Shown: in pieces, positions 31,323 through 42,804 of the stretch
Numbering within the stretch: position 1 is the stretch's first letter
Layout: each line of letters starts with the position of its first letter
NCBI GenBank assembly: GCA_948099385.1
Contig: CANUEZ040000191.1
Span: forward strand, 7,130,001 to 7,194,000
Direction: 5' to 3'
Source of the DNA: Fasciola hepatica
Taxonomy: Eukaryota; Platyhelminthes; Trematoda; Plagiorchiida; Fasciolidae
Length of the DNA stretch: 64,000 nucleotides
Made by a program: the position numbers and the translations under genes
Notes under the pieces: model-generated
What the model was told of the DNA's origin: nothing
What the model saw: only the letters and a program-made list of their open reading frames with translations
The model's database searches: none

Positions 31323-34183
31323 CGATCCAATCCTATGTTCCATCAATTCTCTATTTATGGGCCTAATTAAAACCAAGGCATTCCCTTATGAACAATCCCC
31401 ACACAGATTGCTCATACAATGCAATAGAGCAGTAGCAGATTAGATTTGTATAATATGATTCTCCATGCAGCTTGAACACTGAACTGACCATTGAAAATTA
31501 TGGAAGCACTGTACAGCTGTTTGATCCGCTAAGGGAATCATGAGCATTGCACATGGACAGAGCCCACACGGGGACACGAACAAGGGTTTGGGTGAACGAA
31601 CGTCAGTCGAACACCCAAACCACAAAGCTATCCGATATGGGTCTCAACGCTTTGTTCAACATATACAATACATGATATAGCACAATCCCCAAATTGGATT
31701 CGGCTTTCGCTTTCGCTTTGAACGGTAACAACCAAATTCTCGCACACCGATCCAATCCTATGTTCCATCAATTCTCTATTTATGGGCCTAAGTAAAACCA
31801 AGGCATTCCCTTATGAACAATCCCCACACAGATTGCTCATACAATGCAATAGAGCAGTAGCAGAGTAGATTTGTATTATATGATTCTCCATGCAGCTTGA
31901 ACACTGAACTGACCATTGAAAATTATGGAAGCACTGTACAGCTGTTTGATCCGCTAAGGGAATCATGAGCATTGCACATGGACAGAGCCCACACGGGGAC
32001 ACGAACAAGGGTTGGGGTGAACGATTGTCAGTCGAACACCCAAACCACAAGGCTATCCCATATGGGTCTCAACGCTTTGTTCAACATATACAATACATGA
32101 TATAGCACAATCCTCAAATTGGCTTCGGCTTTCGCTTTCGCTTTGAACGGTAACAACCAAATTCTCGCGCACCGATCCAATCCTATGTTCCATCACTTCT
32201 CTATTTATGGGCCTAAGTAAAACCAAGGCATTCCCTTATGAACAATCCCCACACAGATTGCTCATACAATGCAATAGAGCAGTAGCAGAGTAGATTTGTA
32301 TTATATGATTCTCCATGCAGCTTGAACACTGAGCTGACCATTGAAAATGATGGAAGCACTGTACAGCTGTTTGATCCGCTAAGGGAATCATGAGCATTGC
32401 ACATGGACAGAGCCCACACGGGGACACGAACAAGGGTTGGCTGAACGAATGTCAGTCGAACACCCAAACCACAAGGCTATCCGATATGGGTCTGAACGCT
32501 TTGTTCAACATATACACTACATGATATAGCACAATCCCCAAATTGGATTCGGCTTTCGCTTTCGCTTTGAACGGTAACAACCAAATTCTCGTACACCGAT
32601 CCAATCCTATGTTCCATCACTTCTCTATTTATGGGCCTAAGTAAAACCAAGGCATTCCCTTATGAACAATCCCCACACAGATTGCTCATACAATGCAATA
32701 GAGCAGTAGCAGAGTAGATTTGTATAATATGATTCTCCATGCAGCTTGAACACTGAACTGACCATTGAAAATGATGGAAGCACTGTACAGCTGTTTGATC
32801 CGCTAAGGGAATCATGAGCATTGCACATGGACAGAGCCCACACGGGGACACGAACATGGGTCGGGGTTAACGATTGTCAGTGGAACACCCAAACCACAAG
32901 GCTATCCGATATGGGTCTGAACGCTTTGTTCAACATATACAATACATGATATAGCACAATCCCCAAATTGGATTCGGCTTTCGCTTTCGCTTTGAACGGT
33001 AACAAAGAAATTCTCGCACACCGATCCAATCCTATGTTCCATCACTTCTCTATTTATGGGCCTAAGTAAAACCAAGGCATTCCCTTATGAACAATCCCCA
33101 CACAGATTGCTCACACAATGCAATAGAGCAGTAGCAGATTAGATTTGTATAATCTGATTCTCCATGCAGCTTGAACACTGAACTGACCATTGAAAATGAT
33201 GGAAGCACTGTAGAGCTGGTTGATCCGCTAAGGGAATCATGAGCATTGCACATGGACAGAGCCCACACGGGGACACGAACAAGGGTTTGGGTGAACGATT
33301 GTCAGTCGAACACCCAAACCACAAGGCTATCCCATATGGGTCTGAACGCTTTGTTCAACATATACAATACATGATATAGCACAATCCTCATATTGGCTTC
33401 GGCTTTCGCTTTCGCTTTGAACGGTAACAACCAAATTCTCGCGCACCGATCCAATCCTATGTTCCATCACTTCTCTATTTATGGGCCTAAGTAAAACCAA
33501 GGCATTCCCTTATGAACAATCCCCACAGATTGCTCATACAATGCAATAGAGCAGTAGCAGAGTAGATTTGTATAATATGATTCTCCATGCAGCTTGAACA
33601 CTGAACTGACCATTGAAAATTATGGAAGCACTGTACAGCTGTTTGATCCGCTAGGGGAATCATGAGCATCGCACATGGACAGAGCCCACACGGGGACACG
33701 AACAAGGGTTGGGGTGAACGAATGTCAGTCGAACACCCAAACCACAAGGCTATCCGACATGGGTCTCAAAGCTTTGTTCAACATATACAATACATGATAT
33801 AGCACAATCCCCAAATTGGCTTCGGCGTTCGCTTTCGCTTTGAACGGTAACAACCAAATTCTCGCGCACCGATCCTATCCTATGTTCCATCACTTCTCTA
33901 TTTATGGGCCTAAGTGAAACCAAGGCATTCCCTTATGAACAATCCCCACACAGATTGCTCATACAATGCAATAGAGCAGTAGCAGAGTAGATTTGTATAA
34001 TATGATACTCCAAGCAGCTTGAACACTGAACTGACCATTGAAAATGATGGAAGCACTGTACAGCTGTTTGATCCGCTAAGGGAATCATGAGCATTGCACA
34101 TGGACAGAGCCCACACGGGGACACGAACAAGGGTTGGGGTGAACGATTGTCAGTCGAACACCCAAACCACAAGGCTATCCGAT
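31323..34183. repeat. First copy of a 2,861 bp duplicated satellite block
   Basis: This 6.7-monomer stretch recurs 3,397 bp downstream at 34720-37580. Distinctive variants are in the same order in both: GGGCCTAATTAAAACC, AGCAGATTAGATTTG, ACAAAGCTATCC, GGTTGGCTGAACG, CTCGTACACC, ACATGGGTCGGGGTTAACG, AACAAAGAAATTC, ATAATCTGATTC, GAGCATCGCACATGG, GGCGTTCGC, CGATCCTATCC and TCCAAGCAGCTTG. I saw no internal difference. The copies part at C versus A on the left (CACACCGAT versus CGCAACGAT) and at GATATGGG versus GATGTGGG on the right (34184/37581). Confidence 0.85.
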
Positions 34184-34719
34184 ATGGGTCTCAACGCTTT
34201 GTTCAACATATACAATACATGATATAGCACAATCCCCAAATTGGATTCGACTTTCACTTTGGCTGTGTAAGATAACAACAAAATTCTCGCACACCGATCC
34301 AATCCTATGTTCCATCACTTCTCTATTTATGGGCCTAAGTAAAACCAAGGCATTCCCTTATGAACAATCCCCACACAGATTGCTCATACAATGCAATAGA
34401 GCAGCAGCAGAGTAGATTTGTATAATATGATTCTCCATGTAGCTTGTACACTGAACTGACCATTGAAAATGATGGAAACACTGTACAGCTGTTTGATCCG
34501 CTAAGGGAATCATGAGCATTGCACATGGCCAGAGCCCACACGGGGACACGAACAAGGGTTGGGGTGAACGAATGTCAGTCGAACACCCAAACCACAAGGC
34601 TATCCCATATGGGTCTCAACGCTTTGTTCAACATATACAATACATGATATAGCACAATCCCCAAATTGGATTCGGCTTTCGCTTTCGCTTTGAACGGTAA
34701 CAACCAAATTCTCGCGCAA

Positions 34720-37580
34720 CGATCCAATCCTATGTTCCATCAATTCTCTATTTATGGGCCTAATTAAAACCAAGGCATTCCCTTATGAACAATCCCCACA
34801 CAGATTGCTCATACAATGCAATAGAGCAGTAGCAGATTAGATTTGTATAATATGATTCTCCATGCAGCTTGAACACTGAACTGACCATTGAAAATTATGG
34901 AAGCACTGTACAGCTGTTTGATCCGCTAAGGGAATCATGAGCATTGCACATGGACAGAGCCCACACGGGGACACGAACAAGGGTTTGGGTGAACGAACGT
35001 CAGTCGAACACCCAAACCACAAAGCTATCCGATATGGGTCTCAACGCTTTGTTCAACATATACAATACATGATATAGCACAATCCCCAAATTGGATTCGG
35101 CTTTCGCTTTCGCTTTGAACGGTAACAACCAAATTCTCGCACACCGATCCAATCCTATGTTCCATCAATTCTCTATTTATGGGCCTAAGTAAAACCAAGG
35201 CATTCCCTTATGAACAATCCCCACACAGATTGCTCATACAATGCAATAGAGCAGTAGCAGAGTAGATTTGTATTATATGATTCTCCATGCAGCTTGAACA
35301 CTGAACTGACCATTGAAAATTATGGAAGCACTGTACAGCTGTTTGATCCGCTAAGGGAATCATGAGCATTGCACATGGACAGAGCCCACACGGGGACACG
35401 AACAAGGGTTGGGGTGAACGATTGTCAGTCGAACACCCAAACCACAAGGCTATCCCATATGGGTCTCAACGCTTTGTTCAACATATACAATACATGATAT
35501 AGCACAATCCTCAAATTGGCTTCGGCTTTCGCTTTCGCTTTGAACGGTAACAACCAAATTCTCGCGCACCGATCCAATCCTATGTTCCATCACTTCTCTA
35601 TTTATGGGCCTAAGTAAAACCAAGGCATTCCCTTATGAACAATCCCCACACAGATTGCTCATACAATGCAATAGAGCAGTAGCAGAGTAGATTTGTATTA
35701 TATGATTCTCCATGCAGCTTGAACACTGAGCTGACCATTGAAAATGATGGAAGCACTGTACAGCTGTTTGATCCGCTAAGGGAATCATGAGCATTGCACA
35801 TGGACAGAGCCCACACGGGGACACGAACAAGGGTTGGCTGAACGAATGTCAGTCGAACACCCAAACCACAAGGCTATCCGATATGGGTCTGAACGCTTTG
35901 TTCAACATATACACTACATGATATAGCACAATCCCCAAATTGGATTCGGCTTTCGCTTTCGCTTTGAACGGTAACAACCAAATTCTCGTACACCGATCCA
36001 ATCCTATGTTCCATCACTTCTCTATTTATGGGCCTAAGTAAAACCAAGGCATTCCCTTATGAACAATCCCCACACAGATTGCTCATACAATGCAATAGAG
36101 CAGTAGCAGAGTAGATTTGTATAATATGATTCTCCATGCAGCTTGAACACTGAACTGACCATTGAAAATGATGGAAGCACTGTACAGCTGTTTGATCCGC
36201 TAAGGGAATCATGAGCATTGCACATGGACAGAGCCCACACGGGGACACGAACATGGGTCGGGGTTAACGATTGTCAGTGGAACACCCAAACCACAAGGCT
36301 ATCCGATATGGGTCTGAACGCTTTGTTCAACATATACAATACATGATATAGCACAATCCCCAAATTGGATTCGGCTTTCGCTTTCGCTTTGAACGGTAAC
36401 AAAGAAATTCTCGCACACCGATCCAATCCTATGTTCCATCACTTCTCTATTTATGGGCCTAAGTAAAACCAAGGCATTCCCTTATGAACAATCCCCACAC
36501 AGATTGCTCACACAATGCAATAGAGCAGTAGCAGATTAGATTTGTATAATCTGATTCTCCATGCAGCTTGAACACTGAACTGACCATTGAAAATGATGGA
36601 AGCACTGTAGAGCTGGTTGATCCGCTAAGGGAATCATGAGCATTGCACATGGACAGAGCCCACACGGGGACACGAACAAGGGTTTGGGTGAACGATTGTC
36701 AGTCGAACACCCAAACCACAAGGCTATCCCATATGGGTCTGAACGCTTTGTTCAACATATACAATACATGATATAGCACAATCCTCATATTGGCTTCGGC
36801 TTTCGCTTTCGCTTTGAACGGTAACAACCAAATTCTCGCGCACCGATCCAATCCTATGTTCCATCACTTCTCTATTTATGGGCCTAAGTAAAACCAAGGC
36901 ATTCCCTTATGAACAATCCCCACAGATTGCTCATACAATGCAATAGAGCAGTAGCAGAGTAGATTTGTATAATATGATTCTCCATGCAGCTTGAACACTG
37001 AACTGACCATTGAAAATTATGGAAGCACTGTACAGCTGTTTGATCCGCTAGGGGAATCATGAGCATCGCACATGGACAGAGCCCACACGGGGACACGAAC
37101 AAGGGTTGGGGTGAACGAATGTCAGTCGAACACCCAAACCACAAGGCTATCCGACATGGGTCTCAAAGCTTTGTTCAACATATACAATACATGATATAGC
37201 ACAATCCCCAAATTGGCTTCGGCGTTCGCTTTCGCTTTGAACGGTAACAACCAAATTCTCGCGCACCGATCCTATCCTATGTTCCATCACTTCTCTATTT
37301 ATGGGCCTAAGTGAAACCAAGGCATTCCCTTATGAACAATCCCCACACAGATTGCTCATACAATGCAATAGAGCAGTAGCAGAGTAGATTTGTATAATAT
37401 GATACTCCAAGCAGCTTGAACACTGAACTGACCATTGAAAATGATGGAAGCACTGTACAGCTGTTTGATCCGCTAAGGGAATCATGAGCATTGCACATGG
37501 ACAGAGCCCACACGGGGACACGAACAAGGGTTGGGGTGAACGATTGTCAGTCGAACACCCAAACCACAAGGCTATCCGAT
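34720..37580. repeat. Second copy of the 2,861 bp duplicated satellite block
   Basis: Partner of 31323-34183, shifted by 3,397 bp, which is eight monomers. The 536 bp between the copies (34184-34719) holds a private monomer with unusual changes: TTCGACTTTCACTTTGGC with GTGTAAGATAACAAC, AGCAGCAGCAGAG and CATGGCCAGAGCC. The absence of visible differences means the duplication is much younger than the average divergence between monomers, or is an assembly effect. Confidence 0.85.
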
Positions 37581-40500
37581 GTGGGTCTGAACGCTTTGTT
37601 CAACATATTCAATACATGATATAGCACAATCCCCAAATTGGATTCGGCTTTCGCTTTCGCTTTGAACGGTAACAACCAAATTCTCGCACACCGATCCAAT
37701 CCTATGTTCCATCACTTCTCTTTTTATGGGCCTAAGTAAAACCAAGGCATTCCCTTATGAACAATCCCCACACAGATTGCTCATACAATGCAATAGAGCA
37801 GTAGCAGAGTAGATTTGTATTATATGATTCTCCATGCAGCTTGAACACTGAACTGACCATTGAAAATGATGGAAGCACTGTACAGCTGTTTGATCCGCTA
37901 AGGGAATCATGAGCATTGCACATGGACAGATCCCACACGGAGACACGAACAAGGGTTGGGGTGAACGAATGTCAGTCGAACACCCAAACCACAAGGCTAT
38001 CCGATATGGGTCTCAACGCTTTGTTCAACATATACACTACATGATATAGCACAATCCCCAACTTTGATTCGGATCTCGCTTTCGCTTTGAACGGTAACAA
38101 CCAAATTCTCGCACACCGATCCAATCCTATGTTCCATCACTTCTCTATTTATGGGCCTAAGTAAAACCAAGGCATTCCCTTATGAACAATCCCCACACAG
38201 ATTGCTCATACAATGCAATAGAGCAGTAGCAGAGTAGATTTGTATAATATGATTCTCCATGCAGCTTGAACACTGAACTGACCATTGAAAATGATGGAAG
38301 CACTGTACAGCTATTTGATCCGCTAAGGGAATCATGAGCATTGCACATGGACAGAGCCCACACGGGGACACGAACAAGGGTTGGCTGAACGAATGTCAGT
38401 CGAACACCCAAACCACAAGGCTATCCGATATGGGTCTCAAAGCTTTGTTCAACATATACAATACATGATATAGCACAATCCCCAAATTGGATTCGGCTTT
38501 CGCTTTCGCTTTGAACGGTAACAACCAAATTCTCGCGCACCGATCCAATCCTATGTTCCATCACTTCTCTATTTATGGGCCTAAGTAAAACCAAGGCATT
38601 CCCTTATGAACAATCCCCACACAGATTGCTCATACAATGCAATAGAGCAGTAGCAGAGTAGATTTGTATAATATGATTCTCCATGCAGCTTGAACACTGA
38701 ACTGACCATTGAAAATTATGGAAGCACTGTACAGCTGTTTGATCCGCTAAGGGAATCATGAGCATTGCACATGGACAGAGCCCACACGGGGACGCGAACA
38801 AGGGTTGGGGTGAACGAATGTCAGTCGAACACCCAAACCACAAGGCTATCCCATATGGGTCTGAACGCTTTGTTCAACATATACACTACATGATATAGCA
38901 CAATCCCCAAATTGGCTTCGGCTTTCGCTTTCGCTTTGAACGGTAACAACCAAATTCTCGCACACCGATCCAATCCTATGTTCCATCTTTTCTCTATTTA
39001 TGGGCCTAAGTAAAACAAAGGCATTCCCTTATGAACAATCTCCACACAGATTGCTCATACAATGCAATAGAGCAGTAGCAGAGTAGATTTGTATAATATG
39101 ATTCTCCATGCAGCTTGAACACTGAACTGACCATTGAAAATTATGGAAGCACTGTACAGCTGTTTGATCCGCTAAGGGAATCATGAGCATTGCACATGGA
39201 CAGAGCGCACACGGAGACACGAACAAGGGTTGGGGTGAACGATTGTCAGTCGAACACCCAAACCACAAGGCTATCCGATATGGGTCTCAACGCTTTGTTC
39301 AACATATACAATACATGATATAGCACAATCCCCAAATTGGCTTCGGCTTTCGCTTTCGCTTTGAACGGTAACAACGAAATTCTCGCACACCGATCCAATC
39401 CTATGTTCCATCACTTCTCTATTTATGGGCCTAAGTAAAACCAGGGCATTCCCTTATGAACAATCCCCACACAGATTGCTCATACAATGCAATAGAGCAG
39501 TAGCAGAGTAGATTTGTATAATATGATTCTCCATGCAGCTTGAACACTGAACTGACAATTGAAAATGATGGAAGCACTGTACAGCTGTTTGATCCGCTAA
39601 GGGAATCATGAGCATTGCACATGGACAGAGCCCACACGGGGACACGAACAAGGGTTGGGGTGAACGAATGTCAGTCGAACACCCAAACCACAAGGCTATC
39701 CGATATGGGTCTGAACGCTTTGTTCAACATATACAATACATGATATAGCACAATCCCCAAATTGGATTCGGCTTTCGCTTTCGCTTTGAACGGTAACAAC
39801 CAAATTCTCGCACACCGATCCAATCCTATGTTCCATCACTTCTCTATTTATGGGCCTAAGTAAAACCAAGGCATTCCCTTATGAACAATCCCCACACAGA
39901 TTGCTCATACAATGCAATAGAGCAGTAGCAGAGTAGATTTGTATAATATGATTCTCCATGCAGCTTGAACACTGAACTGACCATTGAAAATTATGGAAGC
40001 ACTGTACAACTGATTGATCCGTTAAGGGAATCATGAGCATTGCACATGGACAGAGCCCACACGGGGACACGAACAAGGGTTGGGGTGAACGAATGTCAGT
40101 CGAACACCCAAACCACAAGGCTATCCGATATGGGTCTCAACGCTTTGTTCAACATATACAATACATGATAAAGCACAATCCCCAAATTGGATTCGGCTTT
40201 CGCTTTCGCTTTAAAAGGTTACAACCAAATTCTCGCACACCGATCCAATCCTATGTTCCATCACTTCTCTATTTATGGGCTAAGTAAAACCAAGGCATTC
40301 CCTTATGAACAATCCCCACACAGAATGCTCATACAATGCAATAGAGCAGTAGCAGAGTAGATTTGTATTATATGATTCTCCATGCAGCTTGAACACTGAA
40401 CTGACCATTGAAAATGATGGAAGCACTGTAGAGCTGTTTGATCCGCTAAGGGAATCATGAGCATTGCACATGGACAGAACCCACACGGAGACACGAACAA

Positions 40501-40928
40501 GGGTTGGGGTTAACGATTGTCAGTCGAACACCCAAACCACAAGGCTATCCGATATGGGTCTCAACGCTTTGTTCAACATATACAATAAATGATATAGCAC
40601 AATCCCCAAATTGGCTTCGGATTTCGCTTTCGCTTTGAACGGTAACAACCAAATTCTCGCACACCGATCCAATCCTATGTTCCATCACTTCTCTATTTAT
40701 GGGCCTAAGTAAAACCAAGGCATTCCCTTATGAACAATCCCCACACAGATTGCTCATACAATGCAATAGAGCAGTAGCAGAGTAGATTTGTATAATATGA
40801 TTCTCCATGCAGCTTGAACACTGAACTGACCATTGAAAATGATGGAAGCACTGTACAGCTGTTTGATCCGCTAAGGGAATCATGAGCATTGCACATGGAC
40901 AGAGCCCACACGGGGGAACGAACAAGGT

Positions 40929-40967
40929 TCGGGGTTAACATTTCTCACTAGAAAACCCAAACGATAA
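40929..40967. repeat. Divergent 39 bp patch inside a satellite monomer
   Basis: Here the usual GGGGTGAACGAATGTCAGTC and following bases are replaced by a version reading GGGGTTAACATTTCTCACTA then GAAAACCCAAACGATAA. The same patch, with G for A in TTAACGTTTC, lies at 54309-54347, 58134-58172, 60259-60297 and 60684-60722. The five copies share many substitutions at once, while the rest of each monomer is ordinary. That indicates a patch transferred between monomers rather than independent mutations. Confidence 0.85.
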
Positions 40968-41560
40968 GTCTATCCGATATGGGTCTCAACGCTTTGTTCA
41001 ACATATACACTACATGATATAGCACAATCCCCAAATGGGCTTCGGCTTTCGCTTTCGCTTTGAACGGTAACAATCAAATTCTCGCACACCGATCCAATCC
41101 TATGTTCCATCACTTCTCTATTTATGGGCCTAAGTAAAACCAAGGCATTCCCTTATGCACAATCCCCACACAGATTGCTCATACAATGCAATAGAGCAGT
41201 AGCAGAGTAGATTTGTATAATATGATTCTCCATGCAGCTTGAACACTGAACTGACCATTGAAAATTATGGAAGCACTGTACAGCTGTTTGATCCGCTAAG
41301 GGAATCATGAGCATTGCACATGGACAGAGCCCACACGGGGACACGAACAAGGGTTGGGGTGAACGAATGTCAGTCGAACACCCAAACCACAAGGCTATCC
41401 CATATGGGTCTCAACGCTTTGTTCAACATATACAATACATGATAAAGCACAATCCCCAAATTGGATTCGGCTTTCGCTTTGGCTTTGAAAGGTAACAACC
41501 AAATTCTCGCACACCGATCCAATCCTATGTTCCATTATTTCTCTATTTATGGGCCTAAGT

Positions 41561-41985
41561 AAAACCAAGGCATTCCCTTATGAACAATCCCCACACAGAT
41601 TGCTCATACAATGCAATAGAGCAGTAGCAGAGTAGATTTGTATAACATGATTCTCCATGCAGCTTGAACACTGAACTGACCATTGAAAATGATGGAAGCA
41701 CTGTACAGCTGTTTGATCCGCTAAGGGAATCATGAGCATTGCACATGGACAGAGCCCACACGGGGACACGAACAAGGGTTGGGGTGAACGATTGTCAGTC
41801 GAACACCCAAACCACAAGGCTATCCGATATGGGTCTGAACGCTTTGTTCAACATATACAATACATGATATAGCACAATCCCCAAATTGGATTCGGCTTTC
41901 GCTTTCGCTTTGAACGGTAACAAAGAAATTCTCGCACACCGATCCAATCCTATGTTCCATCACTTCTCTATTTATGGGCCTAAGT
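41561..41985. repeat. Representative 425 bp satellite monomer
   Basis: One complete unit, taken from AAAACCAAGG to the base before the next AAAACCAAGG, for use as a reference. It contains a short hexamer-like run of CTTTCG within the pyrimidine segment just before TTTGAACGG. 425 is not a multiple of three, so no reading frame can run through successive monomers unchanged. I found no CENP-B-box-like motif (TTCG....A..CGGG), no Pol III box A/B pair and no hammerhead core (CTGATGA with GAAA) by eye on either strand. Confidence 0.9.
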
Positions 41986-42767
41986 AAAACCAAGGCATTC
42001 CCTTATGAACAATCCCCACACAGATTGGTCATACAATGCAATAGAGCAGTAGCAGAGTAGATTTGTATAATATGATTCTCCATGCAGCTTGAACACTGAA
42101 CTGACCATTGAAAATGATGGAAGCACTGTACAGCTGTTTGATCCGCTAAGGGAATCATGAGCATTGCACATGGACAGAGCCCACACGGGGACACGAACAA
42201 GGGTTGGGGTGAACGATTGTCAGTCGAACACCGAAACCACAAGGCTATCCGATATGGGTCTCAACGCTTTGTTCAACATATACAATACATGATATAGCAC
42301 AGTCCCCAAATTGGCTTCCGCTTTCGTTTTGGCTTTGAACGGTAACAACCAAATTCTCGCACACCGATCCAATCCTATGTTCCATCACTTCTCTATTTAT
42401 GGGCTAAGTAAAACCAAGGCATTCCCTTATGAACAATCCCCACACAGATTGCTCATACAATGCAATAGAGCAGTAGCAGAGTAGATTTGTATAATATGAT
42501 TCTCCATGCAGCTTGAACACTGAACTGACCATTGAAAATTATGGAAGCACTGTAGAGCTGTTTGATCCGCTAAGGGAATCATGAGCATTGCACAAGGAGG
42601 GAGCCCACACGGGGACACGAACAAGGGTTGGGGTGAACGAATGTCAGTCGAACACCCAAACCACAAGGCTATCCGATATGGGTCTGAACGCTTTGTTCAA
42701 CATATACAATACATGATATAGCACAATCCCCAAATTGGATTCGGCTTTCGCTTTCGCTTTGAACGGT

Positions 42768-42779
42768 AACAACCAAATT
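42768..42779. repeat. Left target-site duplication of the PLE insertion (12 bp)
   Basis: The 12 bases AACAACCAAATT end the left satellite and are repeated at 51903-51914, where the satellite resumes. An uninterrupted monomer has this sequence once, followed by CTCGCACACC. The exact limits carry small uncertainty. The last five bases (AAATT) also precede GTCTG inside the element at 45398-45402, and the first A of the right copy could belong to the element. Confidence 0.85.
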
Positions 42780-42804
42780 GTCTGAAAAATCCCACAGAAC
42801 ACAT
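42780..42804 (-). mobile_element. 25 bp stub of a further PLE unit at the left end (tail extension)
   Basis: Read on the minus strand, sequence downstream of copy A continues past the unit boundary into the first 25 bases of a following unit (ATGTGTTCTGTGGGATTTTT then CAGAC) and then meets the satellite. With the AAATT shared by element and target, the stub could be 25 to 30 bases. The right end of the block has no such stub and stops exactly before the ATG. Short extensions of about this size beyond the pseudo-LTR are described for PLEs. Confidence 0.75.

Larger units (their letters stand above)
1..42779. repeat. Satellite array, left part (423-425 bp monomer, about 100 copies)
   Basis: Head-to-tail tandem repeat without any other sequence. 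Landmarks recur every 423-425 bases: GTAAAACCAAGGCATTCCC, ATGCAATAGAGCAGTAGCAG, CATGCAGCTTGAACACTGAA, CACACGGGGACACGAACAAG, and a pyrimidine-rich stretch ending in TTTGAACGGTAACAA. Monomers differ from each other at a few percent of positions. Most of the 2 bp length variation comes from a CA step after GAACAATCC (CCCACACAGATT versus CCACACAGATT or CCCCACAGATT). Two states of the pyrimidine segment are mixed here, GGCTTTCGCTTTCGC and GGCCTCCGCATTAGC; the second is last seen near 28.73 kb. The array starts and ends inside monomers, so it continues beyond the window on the left. No gene is visible in it. Satellite identity is certain; I do not recognise the family by name. Confidence 0.97.

Noticed and set aside
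371..42666. Many minus-strand ORFs of 60-89 codons, one or two per satellite monomer
   Set aside because: They open mostly on GTG or TTG, lie in two overlapping frames, and are shifted by the common 2 bp indels. They repeat because the DNA repeats. The 425 bp period is not a multiple of three, and no domain is recognisable.
1..42779. CRISPR-like or bacterial repeat array
   Set aside because: The repeat unit is 425 bp without unique spacers, and the embedded element is an animal-type PLE. It is a eukaryotic satellite.
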